Position numbers and translations under genes: made by a program. The notes beneath the pieces are model-generated. The model worked only from the letters and a program-made list of their open reading frames with translations, did no database searches and was not told the origin of the DNA. Below are positions 9,066-17,137 of a DNA stretch of 64,000 bases, in pieces. This stretch comes from Rhodothermales bacterium (GTDB taxonomy: Bacteria; Bacteroidota; Rhodothermia; Rhodothermales; JANQRZ01): the NCBI GenBank assembly GCA_039944855.1, contig JBDUXZ010000002.1, forward strand, positions 1 through 64,000, given 5' to 3'. Within the stretch, counting starts at the first letter, position 1; each line of letters starts with the position of its first letter.

Positions 9066-10412
9066 ATGATTCGCTGCCTCCTGCTCGCCCTCCTATGCAC
9101 AGCGACGGCACACGCTCAACCCTCGACCTCGGCGGTGCCCGACGGGCTGCTCGGACGGTGGGCGGGCGCGAGCATCGAGAACGGGACGCCGCGCCTCTTC
9201 GAACTCGCGTTCAGCACGGCCGATGACGGCAGCCTCCGCACCGAACTCACGCTCCCGTACAACGGCTACGACCGCTTCCCCTTCGCCTTCACGTTCACCC
9301 CGGGCGGCGCCTACGACGGCGTGCTCACGTCCGACCTCTTCGGCGATGCGATGCGCCTCGTCGTCGATCTCGGCGAAGGGCATCTCCGGGGGACGGTGAC
9401 CGAGGGCGACTCCGTCACCGCGCGCGTCCACCTCCAGAAAGTCGTCGCCTTCGATCTCCCTCCGATTCGAGTGGAGGATCTCACCTTCACAGCCGGGCGC
9501 GATACGCTCGCCGGATCGCTCTTCCTCCCCGTCGGCGCGGCCCGTCCGCCCGCTGTCGTCCTCGTTGCGGGACGGGGCTACGGCGCGCGGAGCGAGATGT
9601 CGGGGTGGGCGCGGCTTCTCGCGCGCAACGGCGTCGCGGCCCTCGCCTTCGACGGACGCGGTACGGGCCGTTCGACGGGGGACAGCGACGCAGTGACGGG
9701 CGAGGACCGGTTCGACGACGTGCGCGCCGCGCTCGACGCGCTGCACACGCGCGGCGACCTCGGGCCGGTGGGGCTGATGAGCAACAGCGCGGGCGGGTGG
9801 ATCGTGCCCGGCATGGCGGCGGAGCGCGACGACGTGGCGTTCGTCGTCACCCTCGTCGGGCCGGCCGAGTCGCTCGCCGATCAGCAGGGCCACGTCACGA
9901 CGGCGTTCATGCGCGCCTCGGGCGAGCGCTTCTCGGAGGCCGAGTACGCCGAGGCGTTCGCGTACCAACGGCAGACCGTCGTCTTCGCGCAGGCCGACGC
10001 CGCGTGGGCCGACTTCGAGCGGATCAACGCGCCCGCTCGCGCCGCCCGGTGGTCCGAACACGCGCTCATCCCCGACCGCCTCGACGACGCCGACCTCGAC
10101 TACTTCCGCCGCCGCCGCGCCTTCGCGGCCCCGCCGTGGGACCGCGTGCGCGTGCCCGTCCTCGCCGTCTACGGCGAAGACGATCCCATCGTCCCGCCCG
10201 CCGACAACGTCCCGCGCCTCCGCGCTGCGCTTGCCGCGAACCCCGACGTGACCGTGCTCGTGCTGCCCGGCGCCGACCACTCGCTCGCTCGCCCCGTCGC
10301 CACAGTCGGAGAGGGTGCGTGGCCCGACCGCTTTTACCGGCCGTGGACGCGGAGCCCGCTGCTCTTCGACACGCTCGTCGCGTGGTTCGGCGATCGGTTC
10401 GGTGCGCCGTAG
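9066..10412 (+). CDS. Exported alpha/beta hydrolase
   Basis: A 448-residue exported serine hydrolase. Residues 1-18 are a signal peptide (ending AHAQ). Residues about 20-135 form a beta-rich N-terminal domain. The alpha/beta-hydrolase domain begins near residue 150 (LTFTAGRDTLAGSLFLP, then PAVVLVAGRGYGARSEM and FDGRGTGRSTG). The nucleophile elbow reads GLMSNSAGGWI, the acid is in VYGEDDPIVPP and the histidine in LPGADHSLARP. The elbow has Ser-Asn-Ser in place of the usual Gly-x-Ser. Similar exported hydrolases of this phylum are annotated as esterases or dipeptidyl-peptidase-like. The ATG at 9066 starts the signal peptide. The substrate is unknown. Confidence 0.87.
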   Translation: MIRCLLLALLCTATAHAQPSTSAVPDGLLGRWAGASIENGTPRLFELAFSTADDGSLRTELTLPYNGYDRFPFAFTFTPGGAYDGVLTSDLFGDAMRLVVDLGEGHLRGTVTEGDSVTARVHLQKVVAFDLPPIRVEDLTFTAGRDTLAGSLFLPVGAARPPAVVLVAGRGYGARSEMSGWARLLARNGVAALAFDGRGTGRSTGDSDAVTGEDRFDDVRAALDALHTRGDLGPVGLMSNSAGGWIVPGMAAERDDVAFVVTLVGPAESLADQQGHVTTAFMRASGERFSEAEYAEAFAYQRQTVVFAQADAAWADFERINAPARAARWSEHALIPDRLDDADLDYFRRRRAFAAPPWDRVRVPVLAVYGEDDPIVPPADNVPRLRAALAANPDVTVLVLPGADHSLARPVATVGEGAWPDRFYRPWTRSPLLFDTLVAWFGDRFGAP

Positions 10413-10429
10413 TGCGCGCGTAATGCAAT

Positions 10430-10452
10430 GACGGCCGGGCGCCGTCGTTTTA
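10430..10452 (+). terminator. Rho-independent terminator after the hydrolase gene
   Basis: GACGGC, a 5-nt loop, then GCCGTC followed by GTTTTAG, starting 18 bp after the hydrolase stop codon. The stem is 6 bp, extendable by a G-U pair and an A-T pair. It separates the hydrolase from the DUF2723 gene. Confidence 0.6.
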
Positions 10453-10555
10453 GAGGAAGCCGCACGGGATCGGGCGAGGCACGGCCCACGCCGGCCGTAT
10501 CTTCCCCGATTCGATCCTGTGCGCCCCCGCCTTCTTCGGACCCCGCCCGACTTTC

Positions 10556-13447
10556 ATGAAAGGAACCACGATTGACCGGCTCGTCGCGGCCGGCGTCTTC
10601 GTCTACGCCCTCGTCCTCTACCTGATGACCGTCGCGCCGACGGCATCGTTCTGGGACTCCGGCGAGTTCATCGCCATCTCACACGGGCTGCAGGTGTCGC
10701 ACCCGCCGGGCGCGCCGTTCTACATGCTCGTCGGGCGGCTCTTCTCGATGGTGTTGAGCCCGATCCTCGGGCTGTTCATGGAGACGGGCCACATCGCGGT
10801 CGCCGTCAACCTCGTGAGCGTCCTCGCGAGCGCGCTCACGGTGCTGCTGACGCACCTCGTGATCGTCCGCCTCGTGCGGATCTGGCAGGGCACGCCCGAT
10901 ACGTGGTCGCCCGTGGACCGGCTCGCGGCGCTCGGCGGCGGCGTGGTCGGCGCGCTGACGTTCGCGGTGACGGACTCGTTCTGGTTCAACGCCGTCGAGG
11001 CCGAGGTCTACGCGATGTCGATGTTCTTCACGGCGATCGTGGTGTGGCTGATCCTGCGGTGGCGTGAGGAGAAGCTCGAAGAGGAGGCCGCGCTCCGCGC
11101 CGTAGGCGAGCACCCGTTCGGGCTGAAGTCCGACCGCTACCTCGTCCTCATCGCCTACCTCTTCGGCCTCGCGATCGGCGTCCACCTCCTCAACGTGTTG
11201 ACGCTGTTCTTCATCGCGCTCGTGGTCTACTTCGCCGACTTCGAGCGGCCGGAGTGGACGGTGCAGAGGCGGTGGATCGGGATCGTCGCGGCGGGCGTCG
11301 TGGCGTCGGTGATCTTCCTCTTCATCTACCCCGGCCTCGTGCAGGGGCTGCCGAGCCTCGCCGAGTCGTTCGGGAGCCTGACGATGACCCTCCTCGTCGT
11401 AGCCGCGGTGTCGGTCGGCGCGGTGTGGTGGACGCAGACGCGGCGGCGGCCCGTCGGCAACCTCATCGCCATCTCCGTCCTGATGCTGCTCGTCGGGTAC
11501 TCGACGTATGCCCTCATCTTCATCCGCTCCGCCGCCGACCCGCCGATCGACGAGAACGACCCCGAGACGACGGAGGCGATCGTGTCGTACCTCAAGCGCG
11601 AGCAGTACGGCGCGACGCCGCTGCTCAAGGGCGCGACGTACGACAACGCCACGCGGCAGTTCACGCGCGACGAGAAGTTCTTCCCCCGCCGCTGGTCGCC
11701 GATGCCGCAGCACATCCAGACGTATGCGCAGTTCGACTCCGACGCCGAGTTCTTCTGGAAGTACCAGGTCGGCCACATGTACGCGCGCTACTTCCTGTGG
11801 AACTTCGTCGGCAAGACGTCGGACCTGCAGGATGCGCAATGGACGAGCGGGCTCACGCGGACGGCGAGCACGGCCGAGGTCCGTACGCCGAGCGAGCGAG
11901 CCAGCTACAACGTCTACTACGGGCTGCCGCTACTGCTCGGCCTCGTCGGGATGATCTTCCACTTCACGCGGGATTGGCGACGGGCGTTCGCCGTGTCGGT
12001 GCTGTTCTTCATCACCGGCATCGGGATCATCCTCTACCTCAACCAGACGCCGCTGCAGCCGCGCGAGCGGGATTATTCCTACGTGGCGAGCTTCTTCGCG
12101 TACAGCCTGTGGGTGGGGATCGGGGCGACGGGCCTCGTCTCGCTCGTGGCGGGCTCGCTCGCCGAGGCGGGCAAGCGCCGCGGCCTCCAGCTCGGCGCGG
12201 CGACGGCCGTGGCGGCGCTCCTCTTCGTGGCCGTGCCGGGGCTGATGCTCGCCGAGAACTACGACGACCACGACCGCTCGGGCCGCTACGTCGCGCCGGA
12301 CTTCGCGTACAACATGCTGCAGTCGCTCGCGCCGAACGCGATCATCTTCACGAACGGCGACAACGACACGTTTCCGCTGTGGTACCTGCAGGAGGTCGAG
12401 GGCGTCCGCCGCGACGTCCGCGTGGCGAACCTCTCGCTGCTGCAGACGCCGTGGTACATCAAGCAGCTCAAGAACCAGTACTCCCGCGACTCGGCGCCCG
12501 TCCCGATGACGTTCCCGAACGACCGCGCGGTGGACGACATCCTGCCGGTCCGTTGGGACCCGCGCGAGGTGATGCTGCCCGTGCGCGGGCTCTCGGCTGA
12601 GACGCGCGAGCAGCTCGGCAACCCGATTTCCCTCCCGGATTCGATGGTGTGGACCGTGCAGGGCCGGCCCTACGCCCCGGACGTGAACGTGCTCTACGTC
12701 AACGACCAGGTCGTGCTCAGCATCCTCGCCGCGAACGCCGCGAACGGGTGGGAGCGCCCGATCTACTTCGCCACGACCGCCGCGCAGGACAGCCAGGTGG
12801 ACCTCGACGACTACCTCCAGGCCGAGGGCCTCGCCATGCGCGTCGTCCCGATCGAGAACGACGCGATGGGCGGGCGGATCGTGCCCGACGTGCTCGTGGA
12901 TCGGCTCTCGAAGTTCCGCTTCACGAACCTCGACGACCCCGACGTCTACTTCGACGAGAACATCCGCAACATGATGGACAACTACCGCTCGTCGGTGATC
13001 GGCCCGGCCGCGGAGGGGCTCGCCCGGCAGGGGCGGCGGGAGGCGGCGCAGGCGCTCCTCGACCGCGTCGAGGCGGAGATCCCGTTCGAGACGATCCCGC
13101 CGGACTTCATCTCGCTCTACACCCTCGCCGAAGCGCATTCCGTGCTCGGCAACAACGACCGCGTGCTCGCCCTCGTCGAGCGCGCCGAGCCGCTCGCGAT
13201 GGAACAGCTCCAGGCCGCGACGACGCAGCGGGGCATCGAGATCGGCGTGCAGTACTACCAGACGATTCAGTCGCTCTACCTCGACCAGGGCGCGTTCGAC
13301 CGCGCCGCCACGTTCAGCGGCCAGATCGCCGACGCCCTCGGCGACGAGAACTTCCGGCTCTCGCCCGAGGAGCTCCGGCGGATGTACGAGTCCCGGCTCC
13401 CGCGCCCCGCGCCCGCCGAGGCCGAAGCCCCCGCCGGGCAGGGCTGA
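10556..13447 (+). CDS. DUF2723 polytopic membrane protein
   Basis: A 963-residue membrane protein of the DUF2723 family, which is widespread in Bacteroidota. The N-terminal signature is clear: VAPTASFWDSGEFIAISHGLQVSHPPGAPFYM split over residues 24-58, with the acidic pair and SHPPG loop that resemble GT-C glycosyltransferases using lipid-linked sugars. About 12 membrane helices span residues 10-570. A second conserved part follows (ENYDDHDRSGRYVAPDFAYNML, then IIFTNGDNDTFPLWYLQ), and the last 170 residues are soluble and helical, TPR-like. A glycosyl-transfer role at the envelope is an inference from the fold signature. It has its own TATCTT box 52 bp upstream. Confidence 0.85.
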   Translation: MKGTTIDRLVAAGVFVYALVLYLMTVAPTASFWDSGEFIAISHGLQVSHPPGAPFYMLVGRLFSMVLSPILGLFMETGHIAVAVNLVSVLASALTVLLTHLVIVRLVRIWQGTPDTWSPVDRLAALGGGVVGALTFAVTDSFWFNAVEAEVYAMSMFFTAIVVWLILRWREEKLEEEAALRAVGEHPFGLKSDRYLVLIAYLFGLAIGVHLLNVLTLFFIALVVYFADFERPEWTVQRRWIGIVAAGVVASVIFLFIYPGLVQGLPSLAESFGSLTMTLLVVAAVSVGAVWWTQTRRRPVGNLIAISVLMLLVGYSTYALIFIRSAADPPIDENDPETTEAIVSYLKREQYGATPLLKGATYDNATRQFTRDEKFFPRRWSPMPQHIQTYAQFDSDAEFFWKYQVGHMYARYFLWNFVGKTSDLQDAQWTSGLTRTASTAEVRTPSERASYNVYYGLPLLLGLVGMIFHFTRDWRRAFAVSVLFFITGIGIILYLNQTPLQPRERDYSYVASFFAYSLWVGIGATGLVSLVAGSLAEAGKRRGLQLGAATAVAALLFVAVPGLMLAENYDDHDRSGRYVAPDFAYNMLQSLAPNAIIFTNGDNDTFPLWYLQEVEGVRRDVRVANLSLLQTPWYIKQLKNQYSRDSAPVPMTFPNDRAVDDILPVRWDPREVMLPVRGLSAETREQLGNPISLPDSMVWTVQGRPYAPDVNVLYVNDQVVLSILAANAANGWERPIYFATTAAQDSQVDLDDYLQAEGLAMRVVPIENDAMGGRIVPDVLVDRLSKFRFTNLDDPDVYFDENIRNMMDNYRSSVIGPAAEGLARQGRREAAQALLDRVEAEIPFETIPPDFISLYTLAEAHSVLGNNDRVLALVERAEPLAMEQLQAATTQRGIEIGVQYYQTIQSLYLDQGAFDRAATFSGQIADALGDENFRLSPEELRRMYESRLPRPAPAEAEAPAGQG

Positions 13448-13523
13448 GCCCCGGCGCTCGACGGACGCCCGCCCGCGCTATCTTCCTCCCGTCCACCCTC
13501 CCTCTCCCATCCCAGTGCTCCCC

Positions 13524-13982
13524 ATGCCGTTCACCTTCTCCGACGACGATTTCGACCGCCTCGCCGCCGCCTTCGGCGTCGAACCGAAGCGCGACGGGCC
13601 CGTCGTCCGGTTCGAGATGAAAGACGCGGAGAGTGGGCGCCGGCTCGTCCTCGAAATACAGCCCGCCGTCGACCTGCCGGCCGGACTCGCCGACGCCGAT
13701 GCGCCCACCGGGCTCGTCTCCGTGTACGGGATGAACGCCTTTCTCCAGCTCCAGGGCTGTACCGGCTACATCGCCTCCGAAGAGCTCGGCGAGGCCATCT
13801 TCTTCGCGCGCAAGCACGACACGACGAACGGCCTCGTCGTCGAGCGCGGCGCGGGCTGCTCCCTCTACGCGAACGTCGACGATCGCCTGCTGAAGGCGGA
13901 CTTCACCCAGCTCCCCTCGGAGATCATGATGAGCTCCGTCGCCCTCTCGATGACGGAGACGCTGTTCGGGGACCTGCCGTGA
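13524..13982 (+). CDS. Conserved hypothetical protein
   Basis: A 152-residue soluble protein that I do not recognise. It begins MPFTFSDDDFDRLAAAFG and contains VYGMNAFLQLQGCTGYIASEELGEAIFFAR; it has no signal peptide or membrane segment and is mildly acidic. The ATG at 13524 is preferred over an in-frame GTG at 13515. A TATCTT box 39 bp upstream suggests a separate promoter. It ends 10 bp before ybeY. Codon use matches its neighbours, so it is probably a real gene. Confidence 0.72.
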   Translation: MPFTFSDDDFDRLAAAFGVEPKRDGPVVRFEMKDAESGRRLVLEIQPAVDLPAGLADADAPTGLVSVYGMNAFLQLQGCTGYIASEELGEAIFFARKHDTTNGLVVERGAGCSLYANVDDRLLKADFTQLPSEIMMSSVALSMTETLFGDLP

Positions 13983-13992
13983 GGGATGCGTG

Positions 13993-14457
13993 ATGGGTGA
14001 GGGTGCTGCGATCGAAATCTCCCAGGCGCACCCCGCCCGCTCGCTCGACGAGGCGGCCCTCGCCCGCCTCCTCCAGCACGTCGCCTATGCCGAGGGGTTC
14101 GAGCTCCGCTCGCTCGGCGTCGTCCTCGCCGACCACGAGACGGTCCACCGCCTCAACCGCGAGTTCCTCGACCACGACTACGTCACCGACGTGCTCTCGT
14201 TCTCGCTCGACGAAGACGCGGCGGCCGAGGGCATCGTCGACGGCGAGGTCTACGTCGACCTCGACACGGCCGCCGAGCGGGCGCCGGAGTTCGGGACGAC
14301 GTTCGAGGAGGAAGCCCGCCGCTACGTCGTCCACGGCCTGCTCCACCTGATGGGCTACGACGACGCGACCGACGCCGAGCGCGACGCGATGCGCCGGCTC
14401 GAAGACACGTATTTAAGAGCGGAAGAACGGACGAGTGGAAGAACGGAAGATTCCTGA
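13993..14457 (+). CDS. ybeY: Endoribonuclease YbeY (rRNA maturation)
   Basis: A 154-residue zinc-dependent RNase of the UPF0054 family, involved in 16S rRNA 3'-end maturation and ribosome quality control. The metal motif is VVHGLLHLMGYDDATDAERDAM: two histidines as in E. coli, with Asp where the third histidine (GYDH) normally lies. To my knowledge this substitution is common in Bacteroidota. The upstream signature VLADHETVHRLNREFLDHDYVTDVLSF is intact. The last 13 residues (AEERTSGRTEDS) are encoded by a GGAAGA-type repeat array. The ATG at 13993 is chosen; GTG at 13990 is adjacent and possible. Confidence 0.93.
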   Translation: MGEGAAIEISQAHPARSLDEAALARLLQHVAYAEGFELRSLGVVLADHETVHRLNREFLDHDYVTDVLSFSLDEDAAAEGIVDGEVYVDLDTAAERAPEFGTTFEEEARRYVVHGLLHLMGYDDATDAERDAMRRLEDTYLRAEERTSGRTEDS

Positions 14458-14516
14458 ATCGACCGTCACGCTCCTTCTTCCCTACTCCCGCTCTTCCCCC
14501 CTCCCACTCTTCTGCT
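14415..14516. repeat. Imperfect inverted array of GGAAGA/TCTTCC words
   Basis: From 14415 to 14452 the plus strand is built of GGAAGAACGG-like words; from 14471 to 14516 it is built of the complementary CTCTTCC-like words. Together they can fold into an imperfect hairpin filling the ybeY-topA gap. The left arm is translated as the YbeY C-terminus; the right arm ends directly at the topA start. Confidence 0.65.
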
Positions 14517-14517
14517 C

Positions 14518-16557
14518 ATGCGGCTCCTCATCGTAGAGTCTCCCACGAAGGCTGCTACGCTCGCCGGCACGCTCGGCGCGGCGTACCGCGTGCGCGCCAC
14601 CGAGGGCCACGTCGCGGACCTGCCGGAGGACGAGTTGGGGATCGACATCGAGGACTCGTTCGAGGCGACGTGGAAGACGGCGAAGGGCAAGCGGAACGTG
14701 CTCGCCGCGCTCCGCCGCGACGCTGAGGGGTGCAAGCAGATCCTCCTCGCCACCGACCCCGACCGCGAGGGCGAAGCCATCGCCCGCCACCTCGCCGACG
14801 CGCTCGCCCGCACGAAAATCCCCACCGCCCGCGTGTTCTTCCGCGAACTCACGCCTGAAGCTGTCCGCACCGCCGTCGCCCGGCCGCGCTCGCTCGACGC
14901 GGACCTCGTGGCCGCACAGCAGGCCCGGCGCGTCGTGGACCGGCTCGTCGGCTACGCCGTCAGTCCCGTGCTCCAGCGCAGCGTCGACAGTCCGAAGCCG
15001 CTCTCGGCAGGGCGTGTGCAGACGGCCGCGCTCCGGCTCCTCTGCGAGCGCGAGCGCGCCGTCGCCGACTTCCAGCCCGGCGAGCGGTGGAGCGTGGAAA
15101 CGGTCTTCCACACGGCCGCGGAGGTCGACTTCCCAGCCCGGCTGCACAAAGCCTACGGGCAGGTGCTCGAAACCGACACGCTCGATCAGGGCGCGGCGTG
15201 GCAGCTCGCCGAGGCCGCAAAAGCGAGCCGCTACAGCGTCCGCTCGATCCGCCTCACGACCGACGTACACAAGCCGCCGCCGCCCTTCACCACGGCCGCC
15301 CTCCTCCAGTCCGCCTCTGACGTGCTCGGCCTCGAACCGGCCGCGACGATGCGCCTCGCTCAGCAACTCTACGAAGGCATCGAGTTGGAGGACGATGTGC
15401 CGTGCGGGCTGCTGACGTATCCCCGGACCGACGGCGTGCACATGGCGAAACCGGCCATCGCGGCGGCCCGCAACGTCATCGCCCGGGATTACGGGACGGC
15501 CTATCTCCCGTCGCGGCCCAACAGGCACACCGTCGCGGGGGCCAGCGCGCGCAACGGGCAGGAAGCCCACGAAGCCCTCCGCCCCACCGACTTCGCCCGC
15601 TCGCCGAAGAGCGTCCGCAAGTACCTCCGCCCCGAGCAGTACCGGCTGTACGAACTCGTCTACGACCGCGCCGTCGCCAGCCAGATGGCCCCGGCCGTGC
15701 TGGAGCGCGCCACGGCGGACGTCGCCGACAGCGGGAACCAGTTCGTCTTCCGCGCCGAGGGCGTCCGCGTCCGCACGCGCGGCTTCCTCCAGTTCGAGGC
15801 GGCGCAGCCCGAGGACGCTCCGCTGCCGCCGTCGCTCGAAGAGCGCGAGACCGTGCTGCTCCGCACGATCACGCACGCGCGCCGCGCCACGGTCGCTCCG
15901 ACGCGCTACACCGAAGCCGGGCTCGTCGGGGCGATGGAGGCCGAGGGCATCGGGCGGCCGAGCACGTACGCCGCCACGCTCGGCACGCTGCGCGAGCGCG
16001 GCTACGCGGTCCGCCGCGAGCGCCACCTCCAGCCCACCGACCTCGGCCTCCGCGCCTGCGCCTTCCTTGTCCACCGCTTCCCCGCGCTCTTCGACCTCCG
16101 CTTCACCGCACGGATGGAGGCGGGACTCGACGCGATCGCGGCCGGGAAGACGGCGTACCGGCCGATGATGCATGCTTTCTACCACGGCGATCTCCTCCCG
16201 GCGCTCCGCTCGCGCGATGCCGCCCCGTCGCTCCCCAACGGGCCCGGCCGCACCGCCGCACGGCGAGGCCCGGCCACCGCCGCCAACGGGGAGCCCGAGT
16301 GCGAGCGGTGCGGCAAACCGATGGTCCTCCGCGACGGGCCGCACGGCGCGTTCTACGGCTGCTCCGGCTTCCCGGCGTGCCGGCAGACCCGCTCGTTCGA
16401 GCCGCCCGCCCAGACCCGGCCGTGCCCGCGCTGCGGCACCGGCCACATCGTCGAGCGGACGACGAAGCGCGGGCGGCCCTTCGAGGGCTGCTCCGCCTAC
16501 CCCGCCTGCGACTTCTCGCGGTGGGTCGGCCCCGCTGTCTCCGACTCCGTCAGTTAG
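14518..16557 (+). CDS. topA: DNA topoisomerase I (type IA)
   Basis: A 679-residue type IA topoisomerase, which relaxes negative supercoils through a 5'-phosphotyrosine link. The Toprim domain is at residues 1-120 (LLIVESPTKAATLAGTLG; LATDPDREGEAIARHLAD). The catalytic tyrosine is Y301 in LLTYPRTDGVHM, where most bacterial enzymes have YMRTDS. Further family motifs are HEALRPTDFARSP and YTEAGLVGAMEAEGIGRPSTYA. Two C4 zinc ribbons close the protein (CERCG...CSGFPAC and CPRCG...CSAYPAC). It is shorter than the usual Bacteroidota TopA (roughly 780-850 residues), so it may be a second copy, but nothing essential is missing. Confidence 0.93.
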   Translation: MRLLIVESPTKAATLAGTLGAAYRVRATEGHVADLPEDELGIDIEDSFEATWKTAKGKRNVLAALRRDAEGCKQILLATDPDREGEAIARHLADALARTKIPTARVFFRELTPEAVRTAVARPRSLDADLVAAQQARRVVDRLVGYAVSPVLQRSVDSPKPLSAGRVQTAALRLLCERERAVADFQPGERWSVETVFHTAAEVDFPARLHKAYGQVLETDTLDQGAAWQLAEAAKASRYSVRSIRLTTDVHKPPPPFTTAALLQSASDVLGLEPAATMRLAQQLYEGIELEDDVPCGLLTYPRTDGVHMAKPAIAAARNVIARDYGTAYLPSRPNRHTVAGASARNGQEAHEALRPTDFARSPKSVRKYLRPEQYRLYELVYDRAVASQMAPAVLERATADVADSGNQFVFRAEGVRVRTRGFLQFEAAQPEDAPLPPSLEERETVLLRTITHARRATVAPTRYTEAGLVGAMEAEGIGRPSTYAATLGTLRERGYAVRRERHLQPTDLGLRACAFLVHRFPALFDLRFTARMEAGLDAIAAGKTAYRPMMHAFYHGDLLPALRSRDAAPSLPNGPGRTAARRGPATAANGEPECERCGKPMVLRDGPHGAFYGCSGFPACRQTRSFEPPAQTRPCPRCGTGHIVERTTKRGRPFEGCSAYPACDFSRWVGPAVSDSVS

Positions 16558-16591
16558 TCGCGCCCTTCGCCCGACCCGCTGTCGGATTCAC

Positions 16592-16620
16592 TTGACAAAC
16601 GGCTTCGGCGGCGGTATTCA
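16592..16620 (+). promoter_or_regulatory. Promoter of hpf
   Basis: TTGACA at 16592-16597 and TATTCA at 16615-16620, with a 17-bp gap. Read as a Bacteroidota promoter this is TTG, 20 nt, TATTCA, the same spacing as at 46663-46691. Transcription would begin near 16626, at the first base of the leader hairpin. Confidence 0.55.
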
Positions 16621-16625
16621 GCCTA

Positions 16626-16662
16626 GTACCTCTCCGTATTTCTCACACCAGTCCAGAGGTAC
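16626..16662 (+). promoter_or_regulatory. 5' leader hairpin covering the hpf ribosome binding site
   Basis: GTACCTCT (16626-16633), 21 nt, then AGAGGTAC (16655-16662), a perfect 8-bp inverted repeat. The right arm contains AGAGG, a good Shine-Dalgarno sequence with proper spacing to the ATG at 16665, so folding would hide the ribosome binding site. The left arm starts at about the predicted first transcribed base. Confidence 0.55.
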
Positions 16663-16664
16663 GT

Positions 16665-16979
16665 ATGCAGACCCGCATCACCGCTCGTCACACGGAGCTT
16701 TCCGACGGCCTCCGCGCCCACATCGAAGCCTCCGTCTCCAAGCTCGACCGCTACTACAACGGCATCCACGACGCCCACGTCGTCCTCGACGGGCACGAAT
16801 CCACGAATCCCGGCAAGAAGGTCGAGGTGAAGGTGAACGTGTACCGCCAGACCCTCACCGCGCAGGACGCCGCCGCGACGTACCAGGAAGCCGTGAACGG
16901 CTGCGTGCGTCAGCTTCGGCGCCAGGTGATCCGCTACAAAGGCAAAGTCCGCAGCACGGACAAGGACGTGCACCGCTAA
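16665..16979 (+). CDS. hpf: Ribosome hibernation promoting factor (short HPF/RaiA family)
   Basis: A 104-residue protein of the HPF/YfiA (sigma-54 modulation) family, which binds the 30S decoding centre and inactivates ribosomes in stationary phase. It begins MQTRITARHTELSDGLRAHIEASVSKLDRYYNGIHDAHVVLDGH when read in pieces, with the typical beta-alpha-beta-beta-beta-alpha length and basic C-terminus. It is the short form without the dimerising C-terminal domain. A promoter, a leader hairpin and a strong terminator flank it, so it is a single-gene transcription unit. In this phylum the short form is the usual one. Confidence 0.92.
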   Translation: MQTRITARHTELSDGLRAHIEASVSKLDRYYNGIHDAHVVLDGHESTNPGKKVEVKVNVYRQTLTAQDAAATYQEAVNGCVRQLRRQVIRYKGKVRSTDKDVHR

Positions 16980-17004
16980 GCCGGCGCCCCCTGTCCCCTC
17001 GTAT

Positions 17005-17036
17005 GCCCCCGGCTGCCGATGCGGCCGGGGGCTTTC
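17005..17036 (+). terminator. Rho-independent terminator after hpf
   Basis: A 9-bp perfect stem (GCCCCCGGC with GCCGGGGGC), a 10-nt loop and a T-rich tail (TTTCTTGT), 25 bp after the hpf stop. It should isolate hpf from the transporter gene that follows. Confidence 0.88.
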
Positions 17037-17137
17037 TTGTGCGCTTCTGCTCCCTGCGGCTCCCTCCGGTTCCGTATCATCCCATCGCGCTTCCCCCATC
17101 GCCACCCCGCCGCTTCCTCCCACGTCCTTCGCTCGCG

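Noticed and set aside
10679-11839. Minus-strand open frame opposite the DUF2723 gene
   Set aside because: Shadow of a well-supported gene; composition is Arg/Glu/Asp/His-rich without any recognisable motif.
13993-14457. YbeY inactive because the third metal-binding His is Asp
   Set aside because: To my knowledge an acidic residue or lysine at this place is common in Bacteroidota YbeY, so it is a family variant rather than loss of function.
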